NCBI RefSeq assembly: GCF_006970865.1
Contig: NZ_CP035503.1
Location: 3,609,001 to 3,673,000 of the forward strand
Reading direction: 5' to 3'
Length of the DNA: 64,000 nucleotides
DNA from: Rhodoferax sediminis
GTDB taxonomy: Bacteria > Pseudomonadota > Gammaproteobacteria > Burkholderiales > Burkholderiaceae_C
Within the stretch, counting starts at the first letter, position 1. Each line of letters begins with the position of its first letter. Positions 1 through 8,464 of this stretch are shown here, one piece after another. Under the pieces are notes generated by a model. That model did not search any database. It was not told where the DNA came from and saw nothing but the letters and a program-made list of their open reading frames with translations. Both the position numbers and the translations under genes were made by a program.

Positions 1-1
1 G

Positions 2-601
2 CTGCAGCTCCAGTACGGCGGCAAACCGGTGGATCTGTCGCAGCCGTTCGAGCGGCTGACCATCGTCGAAGCCATTCTCAAACACACCGACGCCGGCGCC
101 CATGTGGACGACGCCGCCTGGCTGACCAATGCGCTCAAAAAGCTGGGCCTGTCGGAGGGGAAAAACAAACTATCGAGCCGCTCGCTGCCCAGCCTGCAGG
201 TGCTGTACTTCGAAGAGACCGTGGAAGAAAAGCTCTGGCAGCCGACCTTCATCATGGAGCACCCGACCGAGATTTCACCGCTGGCGCGCGCCAACGACGA
301 ACGTCCTGAAGTCACCGAGCGCTTCGAGCTCTACATCACCGGGCGCGAATTCGGCAATGGCTTTTCCGAGCTCAACGACGCCGAGGACCAGGCGGCGCGC
401 TTCCAGGCGCAGGTGGCGGCCAAGGACGGCGGCGACGACGAAGCCATGTTCTACGACCACGACTTCGTGCGCGCCCTCGAATACGGCATGCCGCCCACGG
501 GCGGCTGCGGCATCGGCATCGACCGCCTGATGATGCTGCTGACCGACAGCCCCAGCATCCGCGACGTGATTTTATTCCCGGCCTTGCGACGGGAATCCTG
601 A
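2..601 (+). CDS. lysS: Lysine--tRNA ligase, class II (C-terminal part)
   Basis: This is the 3' end of lysyl-tRNA synthetase, which charges tRNA-Lys in the cytoplasm; the 5' part lies left of the window. The open frame starts at the first full codon and ends at TGA 599-601. The visible 199 residues are the C-terminal half of the class II catalytic domain. Motif 2-type sequence is seen around [13 protein letters not shown], followed by [19 protein letters not shown]. The motif 3 signature [16 protein letters not shown] sits near the end and binds [15 protein letters not shown] is the usual LysS terminus. The last codons overlap a short tandem duplication (578-623). The next gene is convergent. 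Confidence 0.96.
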   Translation: MQLQYGGKPVDLSQPFERLTIVEAILKHTDAGAHVDDAAWLTNALKKLGLSEGKNKLSSRSLPSLQVLYFEETVEEKLWQPTFIMEHPTEISPLARANDERPEVTERFELYITGREFGNGFSELNDAEDQAARFQAQVAAKDGGDDEAMFYDHDFVRALEYGMPPTGGCGIGIDRLMMLLTDSPSIRDVILFPALRRES

Positions 602-623
602 GACGCCGGCCTTGCGCCGGGAA
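578..623. repeat. Short tandem duplication at the lysS 3' end
   Basis: An 18-base unit at 578-595 is repeated at 606-623 with one mismatch (A versus C). The first copy encodes the last LysS residues and the second lies just past the stop. The second copy can fold as CCGGC-cttgc-GCCGG, but no T-run follows, so it is not a standard terminator. Confidence 0.6.
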
Positions 624-648
624 GTGTCGGGCCAGCGAATTCTCCGGA

Positions 649-1794
649 TCAGCCGGACGTCACAGACGAGGCGCCATTTCTGGCCTCCTGCACCGGCACC
701 CGAAGGTCATCCAGATAGTCGCGCGCGATATTCACGGTGTCCATCACCCCGAGCGACTTGTAGCGCTTGCCGAGCCACTGTCGGGTGCAACTGATGCCGA
801 GGTCGCGCAAGGCAAGGATCAGCTTGCCGTCCATCGATGACTTGCTGGACGCGTCGTACGCTTCCAGCGCTTCGCCGCCGTCGATGCGGTGCATCAGCAC
901 ATCCTTGTAGCGCGCGGGATCGAGCTTGCCCTCGGCCAGCAGGCGCTTGACGAAGGCGATGGCGCGCATCTCGGCGATCAGGGCGCCGTTGAAGGTGATC
1001 TCGCTGGTCCGGTCCATGATTTCGGCGGCGGTGGTGGGCAGCTTGTCGCGCTTGATCGGGTTGAGTTGCACCAGCAACACGTCGCGGCTCTGGCATTGGT
1101 AGATCAGGGGGTGGATCGCGGGGTTGCCCGAGTAGCCGCCGTCCCAATAGTGGTGACCCTCGATCTCGACCGCCTGGAACACCATGGGCAGGCAGGCCGA
1201 GGCCATGACCGCACGGGCGGTCAGCCGCTTGCCCGAAAACACCTCGGCCTTGCCGGTCTGCACGCAGGTGGCCACCGCGAACACCCGGGTGCCCTTGTGC
1301 GCCGCCAGCCGCTCGAAATCGATCTGGCTCTCCAGGAATTTCATCAAGGGATTGATATCGAACGGATTGCTCTGGTAGGGCGACACCGAGCCCGCCCAGA
1401 AGCTGGTCATGGCATCGGTCCAGAGTTGGGCGGGGGAGTTGCCGCCGATCGAGCTGCCCAGCCCGCCAAATAGCAGATCGAACGGCGCACGCTGCGCTTG
1501 CGAAATGGACGACGACACGGCGCCCATGTCGACGATGCCGTTCCAGAAGCGGGCCAGCGCGGCACGCGCGGCCTCACGCGGGTCGGCACCGGGCTTGTCG
1601 GCGGCTTGGGCCAGACCCTGCGCCAGCGCCACCGCATTCATGGCGCCCGCGCTGGTGCCGCTGATGCCCTCGATCTCGATGCGGCCATCTTCCAGCAGCG
1701 CATCGAGCACGCCCCAGGTGAAGGCGCCGTGGGAGCCACCGCCCTGCAGGGCCAGATTGATGCGGCGGGAGTCGGATGTATGGGTCGGGTTCAT
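649..1794 (-). CDS. Patatin-like phospholipase family protein
   Basis: A predicted lipid acyl hydrolase with a Ser-Asp dyad, 381 residues from the chosen ATG at 1794. The patatin fold is shown by the glycine-rich oxyanion loop LALQGGGSHGAF near residue 15, the nucleophile elbow GTSAG with Ser48, and the DGG motif with Asp218 (YWDGGYSGNP). The reading frame is open a further 24 codons upstream, but that stretch resembles no patatin and the glycine-rich loop normally lies near the N terminus, so I start at MNPTHTSD. No signal peptide is evident, which suggests a cytoplasmic or membrane-peripheral enzyme. It is divergent from the metallopeptidase gene at 1865. The substrate cannot be told from sequence. 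Confidence 0.88.
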   Translation of the reverse strand: MNPTHTSDSRRINLALQGGGSHGAFTWGVLDALLEDGRIEIEGISGTSAGAMNAVALAQGLAQAADKPGADPREAARAALARFWNGIVDMGAVSSSISQAQRAPFDLLFGGLGSSIGGNSPAQLWTDAMTSFWAGSVSPYQSNPFDINPLMKFLESQIDFERLAAHKGTRVFAVATCVQTGKAEVFSGKRLTARAVMASACLPMVFQAVEIEGHHYWDGGYSGNPAIHPLIYQCQSRDVLLVQLNPIKRDKLPTTAAEIMDRTSEITFNGALIAEMRAIAFVKRLLAEGKLDPARYKDVLMHRIDGGEALEAYDASSKSSMDGKLILALRDLGISCTRQWLGKRYKSLGVMDTVNIARDYLDDLRVPVQEARNGASSVTSG

Positions 1795-1864
1795 GCCCCA
1801 AGGGTAGCAAGATTCGAAGACGGTAGCCCTGGCGGACGTGACGGACAATAGGCCCTTCCACCCC

Positions 1865-2407
1865 ATGCAAAACCTGAAATACCTGTCGGGCTACCCGGAC
1901 GACGTCAAAGCGCAGGTGCACCGGCTCGTCCAGCAAAGCCGCCTGGGCGAACTGCTGCTCAAAAAATACCGCACGCCCGCGCACGGCGTGCGCACCGACA
2001 GGGCGCTGTACGACTACGTGATGGCGCTCAAGAACGACTTCCTGCGCAGCTCCGATCCCCTGAGCAAGGTCGCCTTCGACAGCAAGCTGCACGTCATCCA
2101 GAACGCCCTGGGCACGCACAGCACCGTGTCACGGGTGCAGGGCGGCAAGCTCAAGTCCAAGCGCGAAATCCGTGTCGCCACCCTGTTCAGGGACGCGCCG
2201 GCCGGGTTCCTGAAGATGATCGCGGTGCACGAGCTGGCGCACATCAAGGAAAAGCAGCACGACAAGGCCTTCTACCAGCTCTGCACCCACATGGAACCCG
2301 ACTACCACCAGCTGGAGTTCGACCTGCGCCTGTACCTGACGCACCTCGATCTGGTGGGTCCGCTGGCGTGGCCCGGGGCGGCCGGCGCCGAGGCGTCAGG
2401 GCAGTAA
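1865..2407 (+). CDS. YgjP-type zinc metallopeptidase-like protein
   Basis: A 180-residue protein of the YgjP/WLM-like (DUF45-type) family of predicted zinc metallopeptidases. The metal site is visible as VHELAHIKEKQHDKAFY: His122-Glu123-x-x-His126 with a third histidine at 132, and a conserved acidic/aromatic tail (HMEPDYHQLE). Members are small, soluble and of poorly known function. An in-frame GTG at 1838 gives nine extra residues, but the ATG at 1865 matches the family start better. The 3' end overlaps the convergent nagZ by 12 bases. Confidence 0.82.
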   Translation: MQNLKYLSGYPDDVKAQVHRLVQQSRLGELLLKKYRTPAHGVRTDRALYDYVMALKNDFLRSSDPLSKVAFDSKLHVIQNALGTHSTVSRVQGGKLKSKREIRVATLFRDAPAGFLKMIAVHELAHIKEKQHDKAFYQLCTHMEPDYHQLEFDLRLYLTHLDLVGPLAWPGAAGAEASGQ

Positions 2408-3454
2408 ATCCAGCGCGTGCATGTAGGCTGGCTGCACCATCAGCGCGTCCCAGGCCAGCGGTGGTGCGAGCGGCAGCAACGCGCGCCGGCGCTCTTCGCT
2501 GGCCTCCATCGGATGCCACTGCCCGCGCAGCTGCGCGACGACCAGGCCGTCCAGCAGGGCGTCCACCTCTTTGCCGTCGCCCACACTCTGGTTGCACAGC
2601 AACACCAAGTCGCAGCCCGCGGCGAGTGCCGCCACGGCCGCCTCGGTGTAGCTCACGGGCCGGCCATCGAGCAGGCGCGCCCCGGCCATGCTGAGGTCGT
2701 CGCTGAAAATCGCGCCGCCAAAACCCAGGCGGCCGCGCAGAATGTCGCCCAGCCACTTGGACGAGAAACCGGCCGGCCGGGCATCGACCTTGGGGTAGAT
2801 CACGTGGGCCGGCATGACGCTGGACAGCGTGGTACTGAGCCACTGGTACGGCGCCGCATCGTCGGCCAGGATGGCCTTGAGGCTGCGCCGGTCCACGGGC
2901 ACGTCGGTGTGCGAGTCGGCCCGCACGAAACCATGGCCCGGGAAGTGTTTGCCGCAATTGGCCATGCCGCTTTGCAAGAGGCCGTGCATCAGGCTCTTGG
3001 CCAGCAGCGCCACCACGCGCGGATCGCGCCCAAAGGCGCGGTCGCCAATGACGCTGCTGGCGCCAAAATCCAGATCCAGCACCGGGGTAAAGCTGAAGTC
3101 CACGCCGCAGGCGCGCAACTCGGCGCCGAGCACGTAGCCGCAGGCGGTGGCTGCGTTGGTGGCCTGCAGCGGCTGCGTCAGCCACAGCTCGCCCAGCGCG
3201 CGCATCGGCGGCAGATGGGTGAAGCCATCGGTCCTGAAGCGCTGCACGCGCCCGCCCTCGTGGTCCACGCAGATCAGCAGGTCCTGGCGGATCTTCTTGA
3301 TATCGCGGCACAAGGCCGTGAGCTGCGCGCGGTCTTGCCAGTTGCGCGCGAACAGGATGATGCCGCCGGTCAAGGAATGCTTGAGGCGGCGGCGGTCGGC
3401 TTTGCTCAGCGTCAGGCCGGCGATGTCGATGATGAGGGGGGCGTGCTGGGACAT
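2396..3454 (-). CDS. nagZ: Beta-N-acetylhexosaminidase
   Basis: NagZ removes N-acetylglucosamine from 1,6-anhydro-muropeptides during cytoplasmic cell-wall recycling. The 352-residue length fits the short Gram-negative form of glycoside hydrolase family 3. The family signature KHFPGHGFVRADSHTDVP is present, with the His on the mobile catalytic loop, and FSDDLSMAGA carries the nucleophilic Asp. ENRGGRVxR-type sequence appears as DHEGGRVQRFRTDGF. No signal peptide is seen, as expected. It is the last gene of the acpS side of the lepA operon, separated from acpS by an 81-base gap that holds a repeat element. Product release in this pathway can influence AmpC induction in other bacteria; nothing here shows that. 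Confidence 0.95.
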   Translation of the reverse strand: MSQHAPLIIDIAGLTLSKADRRRLKHSLTGGIILFARNWQDRAQLTALCRDIKKIRQDLLICVDHEGGRVQRFRTDGFTHLPPMRALGELWLTQPLQATNAATACGYVLGAELRACGVDFSFTPVLDLDFGASSVIGDRAFGRDPRVVALLAKSLMHGLLQSGMANCGKHFPGHGFVRADSHTDVPVDRRSLKAILADDAAPYQWLSTTLSSVMPAHVIYPKVDARPAGFSSKWLGDILRGRLGFGGAIFSDDLSMAGARLLDGRPVSYTEAAVAALAAGCDLVLLCNQSVGDGKEVDALLDGLVVAQLRGQWHPMEASEERRRALLPLAPPLAWDALMVQPAYMHALDLLP

Positions 3455-3478
3455 GGAAGGTATTTGGTCAAAAATGGA

Positions 3479-3540
3479 TTGCTACTATTTTAATAGCTAT
3501 ATGCGAAGCACCCATATAGGTCACAGGCACTTTTTCTATA
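3479..3540 (+). repeat. GCTAC/GTAGC-core repeat, nagZ-acpS copy
   Basis: The core GCTACTATTTTAATAGC is at 3481-3497 and can form a small hairpin. It is followed by a tail (TATATG...CACCCATATAGGTCACAGGC) that matches the tails of other copies in this window. This copy fills the gap between nagZ and acpS and reaches the last codons of acpS. It could affect transcript stability between the two genes. Confidence 0.65.
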
Positions 3541-3928
3541 TTTTTTCAACCACGCAAAAGCTCGCCGCGTAATCGGTCTCGTCGGTCACGCTGACGTGCG
3601 CGCTCAGGCCCTGCGATTCAAACCAGGTTTTCAGGCCGCCGTGCAGCACGATGCAGGGCTTGCCGCTGGCAAGTTTGCCCACCTCGCACAGCCGCCAGCT
3701 CATCGGCAGGCGCATGCCCAGACCAATCGCCTTGCTGAAGGCCTCCTTGGCCGAAAAGCGGGTCGCCAGGTAGCGGATGCCGCGCTCGGGCCAGCGTGCG
3801 CTGCGCGCCGTCCAGGTGGCGAACTCGACGTCGCTGAGGATTTTTTGCGCAAAGCGTTCGCCGTGGCGTTCCACGCTGGCGCGGATGCGGCGCACGTCGC
3901 AGATGTCGGTGCCGATGCCGTAAATCAC
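3536..3928 (-). CDS. acpS: Holo-[acyl-carrier-protein] synthase
   Basis: AcpS transfers 4'-phosphopantetheine from CoA to the serine of acyl carrier protein (acpP in this window). It is 130 residues, normal for the trimeric AcpS type. The Mg/CoA-binding residues are visible in [12 protein letters not shown] (Asp8) and [13 protein letters not shown] (Glu in the WxxKEA-like motif). It lies 7 bases after pdxJ and is translated in the same direction, the common pdxJ-acpS pairing. Confidence 0.96.
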   Translation of the reverse strand: MIYGIGTDICDVRRIRASVERHGERFAQKILSDVEFATWTARSARWPERGIRYLATRFSAKEAFSKAIGLGMRLPMSWRLCEVGKLASGKPCIVLHGGLKTWFESQGLSAHVSVTDETDYAASFCVVEKI

Positions 3929-3935
3929 GCGCGCC

Positions 3936-4682
3936 TCATGCGAAGGCCTGGTCGATACAGCGCAGGTACTCCTTTACCGTGGCGGCATAGCCCAGCTCCA
4001 GCGCGTCGGCCATCAGCGCATGGCCGATCGAGACTTCGCGCACGCCGGGCACCTGCTTCAAAAAGGCGGCGAGGTTGTCGCGGTTCAGGTCGTGGCCGGC
4101 GTTGATTTCCAGGCCCGCGTCAATCGCGGCCTGCGCGGTGCGTGTGAACCGCTGCAGCTGCGCGGCTTGCCCGGGCGTGCCCCACGCCGCGGCATAGGGC
4201 TCGGTGTACAGCTCCACACGATCGGCGCCCACGGCCTTCGCGGCCGCCATGGCTTGTGGCTCGGCGTCCATGAACAGGCTGACGCGCGCGCCCAGCGCAT
4301 GGGCCTCGGCGATCAGCGGGCGCAGCCGCTCGCCGTCGCGCGTCAAATCCCAGCCGTGGTCGCTGGTCGGCTGGTCCTCGGAGTCCGGCACAAAGGTGCA
4401 CTGCTGCGGCCGCTGCGCGCGCACGAAGCCCATCAGGTTCTGAAACGGGTTGCCTTCGATGTTGAATTCGCGATCCGGCCAGGCTTTCAGCAGCTCGGCC
4501 AGCTCCTGCACGTCATGCGGCCGGATATGCCGCTCATCGGGCCGCGGATGCACCGTGATGCCCTGCGCTCCGGCCTGCAGGCACAGCAGGGCCGCGCGCG
4601 TGACGCTGGGAAAACCCAGGTTGCGCCGGTTGCGCACCTGCGCCACGAGATTGACATTGACCGACAGCGCCGTTTTGTTCAT
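3936..4682 (-). CDS. pdxJ: Pyridoxine 5'-phosphate synthase
   Basis: PdxJ condenses 3-amino-2-oxopropyl phosphate with deoxyxylulose 5-phosphate to give pyridoxine 5'-phosphate, the closing step of the DXP-dependent vitamin B6 route. The protein is 248 residues and begins [30 protein letters not shown] is the conserved substrate loop and the FNIEGNP segment is typical. The start ATG at 4682 overlaps the recO stop as ATGA, which decides it. The frame is open upstream only because it runs antisense-like through recO. PdxJ-AcpS-RecO linkage is common in proteobacteria. Confidence 0.96.
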   Translation of the reverse strand: MNKTALSVNVNLVAQVRNRRNLGFPSVTRAALLCLQAGAQGITVHPRPDERHIRPHDVQELAELLKAWPDREFNIEGNPFQNLMGFVRAQRPQQCTFVPDSEDQPTSDHGWDLTRDGERLRPLIAEAHALGARVSLFMDAEPQAMAAAKAVGADRVELYTEPYAAAWGTPGQAAQLQRFTRTAQAAIDAGLEINAGHDLNRDNLAAFLKQVPGVREVSIGHALMADALELGYAATVKEYLRCIDQAFA

Positions 4683-5440
4683 AGCGATTGGATATCCAGC
4701 ATCATCTGCCGCGTTTTGAGGGTGGCGACACCGCAATGGTAGTGCAGCAGCGTGCGCAATTGGGGCTTGAGCTCGGCCATCACCTCGGCGCAGGCACGCA
4801 GCGTGGCGGTAAACGGCGCCTCGTTGTCCAGCGAATGCTGCAGCGCGGCCCACTGCGCGCCGCTCAGGCTGGCCCGGTCCTGTGCATGGCTCTGGCGCAG
4901 GCCGCCCTCCGGCACCAGCACGTAGCGGGTGTCGGCCTGCAGCGCGCCGAGCGTCATGGTTTGCGCATCGAGCAGCGGCAGCAGGCCGATCTCGCGCAGC
5001 AGCAGCAGCTCGAAGGCGCGCAGCGCGGGTTGCAGGGCCTCGCCATGCTCGGACGCCAGCACCTGCACCACGGAGCAATAGCTGTCGAACAGCCGCTGGT
5101 GCGGATCGTCGCGGGCCAGCAGGCGCAGCAGCAGCTCGTTGAGGTAGTAGCCCGACAGGAGCGCGTCGCCGGTGGGCATCACATGGCCGCCGACCCATTC
5201 CGCGCCCTTGAGGGTGTGAATTTCGGCGTCGCCGCCCGCCCCGAGCGAATACGTGACGCGCAGCGGCTGCAGCGGCAGCAGCACCGGGCGAAAGCTGGAG
5301 CTGGGCCGTTTGGCCCCCTTGGCCACCAGCGCGACCCGGCCCTGCTGGCGCGTGAACACTTCGAGAATCAGGCTCGACTCGCTCCAGTCGTAGCGGTGCA
5401 GCACATAGGCCGGCTCGTCGGAGATGCGTTTAGCCGCCAC
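4679..5440 (-). CDS. recO: DNA repair protein RecO
   Basis: RecO helps RecR load RecA on SSB-coated single-stranded DNA in gap repair. The 253-residue protein starts with GTG (5440) as [19 protein letters not shown]. It has the N-terminal OB-fold ([24 protein letters not shown]...[12 protein letters not shown]), then a helical domain. The zinc-binding cysteines of some RecO proteins are not obvious. It starts 2 bases after the era stop and overlaps pdxJ by four bases, so translation is probably coupled. Confidence 0.94.
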   Translation of the reverse strand: MAAKRISDEPAYVLHRYDWSESSLILEVFTRQQGRVALVAKGAKRPSSSFRPVLLPLQPLRVTYSLGAGGDAEIHTLKGAEWVGGHVMPTGDALLSGYYLNELLLRLLARDDPHQRLFDSYCSVVQVLASEHGEALQPALRAFELLLLREIGLLPLLDAQTMTLGALQADTRYVLVPEGGLRQSHAQDRASLSGAQWAALQHSLDNEAPFTATLRACAEVMAELKPQLRTLLHYHCGVATLKTRQMMLDIQSL

Positions 5441-5442
5441 AC

Positions 5443-6438
5443 CTACTCATAGCCAAAAGAGCGCACGCGCGCCTCGTCATCGGCCCAGCCCGAGCGCACC
5501 TTGACCCAGAGCTCGAGAAACACCTTGGCTTCCATCAGTTTTTCCAGCTCCTGGCGCGCCTCGGTGCCGATGCGCTTGAGGCGCTCGCCCTTCTCGCCAA
5601 TCACCATGGCCTTGTGGCCTTCGCGCTCGACCACGATGGTGGCCGCGATCTTGACCAGCCGGCTGTGGTTCTTGCCCATTTCCTCCTCGAACTTGTCGAT
5701 GATGACCGTGGAGGTGTAGGGCAGCTCGTCGCCGGTGAAGCGGAACAGCTTTTCGCGCACGGTCTCGGAGGCCAGGAACTTCTCGCTGCGGTCGGTGAGT
5801 TCGTCCTCGGCGTACATCCAGGGCTGCTCGGGCAGGTATTTCTCGCAGATGCCGAACAGCCGCTCGACATCCTTGGGGCTCTTGGCCGACATCGGCACGA
5901 ACTCGGTGAACGGGTGGCGCTCCTGCATGCTCTTGAGCCAGGGCGCGATTTCGGCGCGGCGGTGGATGTTGTCGAGCTTGTTGGCGATCAACAGGGTCGG
6001 GATGTCTTGTTTGAGCAGCGACAGCACCTTGGCATCGGCCAGCGTGAAGCTGCCGGCCTCGACCACGAACAGGATCAGGTCCACATCGCTGACCGCGCCC
6101 AGCACGGTCTTGTTGAGCGACTTGTTCAGCGCCGTGTTGTGCCGCGTCTGGAAACCCGGCGTATCGGCGAACACGAACTGCGTGGCGCCGCGCGTGCGGA
6201 TGCCCGTGATGCGGTGGCGCGTGGTTTGCGCCTTGTTCGAGGTGATGCTGATCTTCTGGCCCACCAGCGCGTTGAGCAGCGTGGACTTGCCCACATTGGG
6301 CTTGCCCACGATGGCGATCAGGCCGCAGTGCTGACCCGCTGCGCCGGCACTGGCTACACCCAGGTTTTTAGACTCAATTGAGCCTGTAGCCCCCGTGGGT
6401 TCTTCACTGGAAGCTACAGTTTTCGTAGCATTGTTCAT
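5443..6438 (-). CDS. era: GTPase Era
   Basis: Era is an essential GTPase that binds the 3' end of 16S rRNA during 30S maturation. G1 is [10 protein letters not shown] (from about residue 44), G3 DTPGF, G4 NKLD, G5 MSAKSP; the C-terminal KH domain carries [13 protein letters not shown]. At 331 residues it is some 30 residues longer than usual. The excess is a low-complexity N-terminal tail (residues 1-37) before the G domain, and residues 4-23 are encoded by a copy of the window's repeat element. The ATG overlaps the rnc stop as ATGA, so the extended start is probably real. Confidence 0.96.
   Translation of the reverse strand: MNNATKTVASSEEPTGATGSIESKNLGVASAGAAGQHCGLIAIVGKPNVGKSTLLNALVGQKISITSNKAQTTRHRITGIRTRGATQFVFADTPGFQTRHNTALNKSLNKTVLGAVSDVDLILFVVEAGSFTLADAKVLSLLKQDIPTLLIANKLDNIHRRAEIAPWLKSMQERHPFTEFVPMSAKSPKDVERLFGICEKYLPEQPWMYAEDELTDRSEKFLASETVREKLFRFTGDELPYTSTVIIDKFEEEMGKNHSRLVKIAATIVVEREGHKAMVIGEKGERLKRIGTEARQELEKLMEAKVFLELWVKVRSGWADDEARVRSFGYE
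6371..6429 (-). repeat. GCTAC/GTAGC-core repeat inside era
   Basis: Read on the minus strand, the core GCTACGAAAACTGTAGC lies at 6429-6413. It is followed by the family tail with GGGGGCTACAGGC and CAATTGAGTC. It encodes part of the non-conserved N-terminal tail of Era and keeps the frame open. Confidence 0.7.
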
Positions 6439-7118
6439 TTGATCTTCGCTTTCAGGTGGGTCAGCATCGCCGCCGCCGCGGCCTGTTCACCGGCGCGCCT
6501 CGAGCCGCCAATGCCACGCTCGGTGGCGCCCAGTTCGGTGATTTCGCATTCCACGTCAAACGTCTGCTTATGGGCCGCGCCCAGGGTGCCCACCACGCGG
6601 TAGCTTGGCAGCTTCATCTTGCGCCCCTGCAGCCATTCCTGCAACTCGGTCTTGGGGTCCTTGCCGATGGCCTGCATCGTGGGGTTGATCTCGACCGCCT
6701 GGAACAGGCGGTGTACCAGTGCCTCGGCCGTGCCGTAGCCCGCATCCAGGTAGACGGCCCCGATCAGGGCCTCGAGCACATCGGCCAGGATCGAGGGGCG
6801 CTTTTGGCCGCCGGAGCGGGCCTCACCCTCCCCGAGACGGATCACACTGGACAGGCCCAGTTCCAGCGCCAGCCGGTGCAACGTGTCCTGCTTGACCAGG
6901 TTGGCGCGGATGCGCGACAGATCGCCCTCGGGCAGGTCACGCAGCCTGTCGTACAGCAGGCTGGAAACCGCCAGGCTCAGAACGGAGTCGCCCAGAAATT
7001 CGAGACGCTCGTTATGGTCGGAAGAAAAGCTGCGGTGCGTGACGGCACGCTCAAGCAAGCGGGAATCGGAAAAGCTGTGCTGCAAGCGTGCTTGCAGGCT
7101 GGCGAGGCCGCCCGTCAC
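6435..7118 (-). CDS. rnc: Ribonuclease III
   Basis: RNase III cuts double-stranded RNA, including the 30S rRNA precursor. 227 residues: an N-terminal endonuclease domain with [16 protein letters not shown] (metal-binding Glu/Asp) and [15 protein letters not shown] (second acidic cluster), then a C-terminal dsRNA-binding domain ([14 protein letters not shown]...[18 protein letters not shown]). The start is GTG at 7118, two bases from the DUF4845 stop. It is coupled to era by an ATGA overlap. The rnc-era pair is widely conserved and rnc is often autoregulated through its own leader. Confidence 0.96.
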   Translation of the reverse strand: MTGGLASLQARLQHSFSDSRLLERAVTHRSFSSDHNERLEFLGDSVLSLAVSSLLYDRLRDLPEGDLSRIRANLVKQDTLHRLALELGLSSVIRLGEGEARSGGQKRPSILADVLEALIGAVYLDAGYGTAEALVHRLFQAVEINPTMQAIGKDPKTELQEWLQGRKMKLPSYRVVGTLGAAHKQTFDVECEITELGATERGIGGSRRAGEQAAAAAMLTHLKAKIK

Positions 7119-7120
7119 GC

Positions 7121-7477
7121 TTACTTGGAGCGCCCGCTGTATTTCAGCAGCAGGTACGCGGGGCCGACCATGTGGATTTCCTTGTTGTAGGCAAAGTTGA
7201 CGACCACCTTGTCGCCGTCCTTGGTAACGTCCAGGTCTTTTCCAGTGATGGCGGTGATGTAGTCAATGTCGGCGGCCTTGTCAAAAATCGTGCGCACTTC
7301 GACGACCGAATTGCCCTCGCGGGCCGCCTTGTCGACGGCTTTGGAGATCGACTGGTATTCGATGACGGTGGGCGCGACCTGTGCCAGCATCACGCCGATA
7401 CAGGCCAGGATGCCACCGAAGAAAATCAACCCGATGAAGGAAAGACCGCGCTGCCTCGATTTGAATTGACGTTGCAT
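7121..7477 (-). CDS. DUF4845 family membrane protein
   Basis: A 118-residue protein of unknown function found between lepB and rnc in many beta- and gammaproteobacteria. A basic N terminus (MQRQFKSRQRGLSFIG) leads into one hydrophobic segment at about residues 12-32, and the rest is a small soluble domain likely outside the membrane. The N terminus superficially resembles a prepilin leader (RG, then LSFIGLIFF), but it lacks the glutamate at position 5 and the long pilin helix. Position in the lepA operon is the main support for the family call. Confidence 0.85.
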   Translation of the reverse strand: MQRQFKSRQRGLSFIGLIFFGGILACIGVMLAQVAPTVIEYQSISKAVDKAAREGNSVVEVRTIFDKAADIDYITAITGKDLDVTKDGDKVVVNFAYNKEIHMVGPAYLLLKYSGRSK

Positions 7478-7498
7478 ACCCTGCCTTTTAAACCACTA

Positions 7499-8464
7499 TT
7501 AATTGAACGAGCCAATGCGCTTGAGGTCGCCGAAGTTCATCCAGACGAAGAACGCCTTGCCGACAATGTTGTTATCGGGCACGAACCCCCAGTAGCGCGA
7601 ATCGAGTGAATTATCGCGGTTGTCACCCATCATGAAATACTGGCCTGGCGGCACCTTGCAAACGACGCCCTCGATACTGTAGCGGCAATTCTGGCGGTTG
7701 GGGAAATCTTCCACGCCAGGCACAAAGGCCGGCCGGTCGTCATCGTTGAGCAGCCGGTGCGTATGCGTGCCCAGCACTTCCTGGTACTGCTTGTAATAGC
7801 GCATCGCATCATCGTCAAAAAATTCGGGCAAGGCCGTGGTGACCACTGGCTTGCCGTTGATGGTGAGCCGCTTGTTGAGATAGGCCACCTCGTCGCCCGG
7901 CAGGCCCACCACGCGCTTGATGTAGTCCAGGCTCGGCTGCGGCGGGTAGCGAAACACCATCACGTCGCCGCGCTGGGGCGGACTGCCTTCGGTAATTTTG
8001 GTGTTGAGCACCGGCAGGCGGATGCCGTAGATAAATTTGTTGACCAGGATCAGGTCGCCCACCCGCAGCGTGGGAATCATCGAGCCCGACGGGATCTTGA
8101 ACGGCTCGAACAGAAACGAGCGCAGCAGGAACACGGCGGCGATCACCGGGAACAAACCCGCGGTCCAGTCCAGCCACCAGGGCTGCATGATGATCCGGCT
8201 CCTGGCCTGGGCGATGTCGCCATCGACCTTGTCGATGCCCATTTTGGCGAGTTCGCTGCGGCGCTGGGTCGCCTGCACCTCGAGTGCGACAGCGGCTTTT
8301 TTGCGCTGGGGCAAAAAGTAAAACCGCTCGGCCAGCCAGTACAGGCCGGTGACCACGGTCGCCATGAACAGCAGCAAGGCGAAGTTGCCCTCGAACGCGC
8401 CGAAGTACCAGGCACCGGCATAGGCGGCAAAGGCCGCCAGAATCAGGGAGGTCAGGATTTGCAT
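7499..8464 (-). CDS. lepB: Signal peptidase I
   Basis: LepB cleaves signal peptides from Sec and Tat substrates at the outer face of the inner membrane. The 321-residue protein has two N-terminal membrane segments (about residues 3-20 and 28-46), a cytoplasmic loop and a third hydrophobic stretch near 105-118. The catalytic Ser128 is in IPSGSMIPTL and the general base Lys183 in DYIKRVVGLPGD. GDNRDNSLDSRYWGFV is the conserved box E. Its ATG overlaps the lepA stop by one base (TGATG), so the two are translationally linked. Confidence 0.96.
   Translation of the reverse strand: MQILTSLILAAFAAYAGAWYFGAFEGNFALLLFMATVVTGLYWLAERFYFLPQRKKAAVALEVQATQRRSELAKMGIDKVDGDIAQARSRIIMQPWWLDWTAGLFPVIAAVFLLRSFLFEPFKIPSGSMIPTLRVGDLILVNKFIYGIRLPVLNTKITEGSPPQRGDVMVFRYPPQPSLDYIKRVVGLPGDEVAYLNKRLTINGKPVVTTALPEFFDDDAMRYYKQYQEVLGTHTHRLLNDDDRPAFVPGVEDFPNRQNCRYSIEGVVCKVPPGQYFMMGDNRDNSLDSRYWGFVPDNNIVGKAFFVWMNFGDLKRIGSFN

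Noticed and set aside
4683..5198. N-terminal extension of PdxJ
   Set aside because: The extension is Ala/Arg-rich recO sequence in another frame; the ATG at 4682 overlaps the recO stop and begins the PdxJ family sequence.
7430..7477. DUF4845 protein as a pseudopilin
   Set aside because: It has an RG-like leader end but no Glu5 and a short helix; the operon position fits DUF4845.
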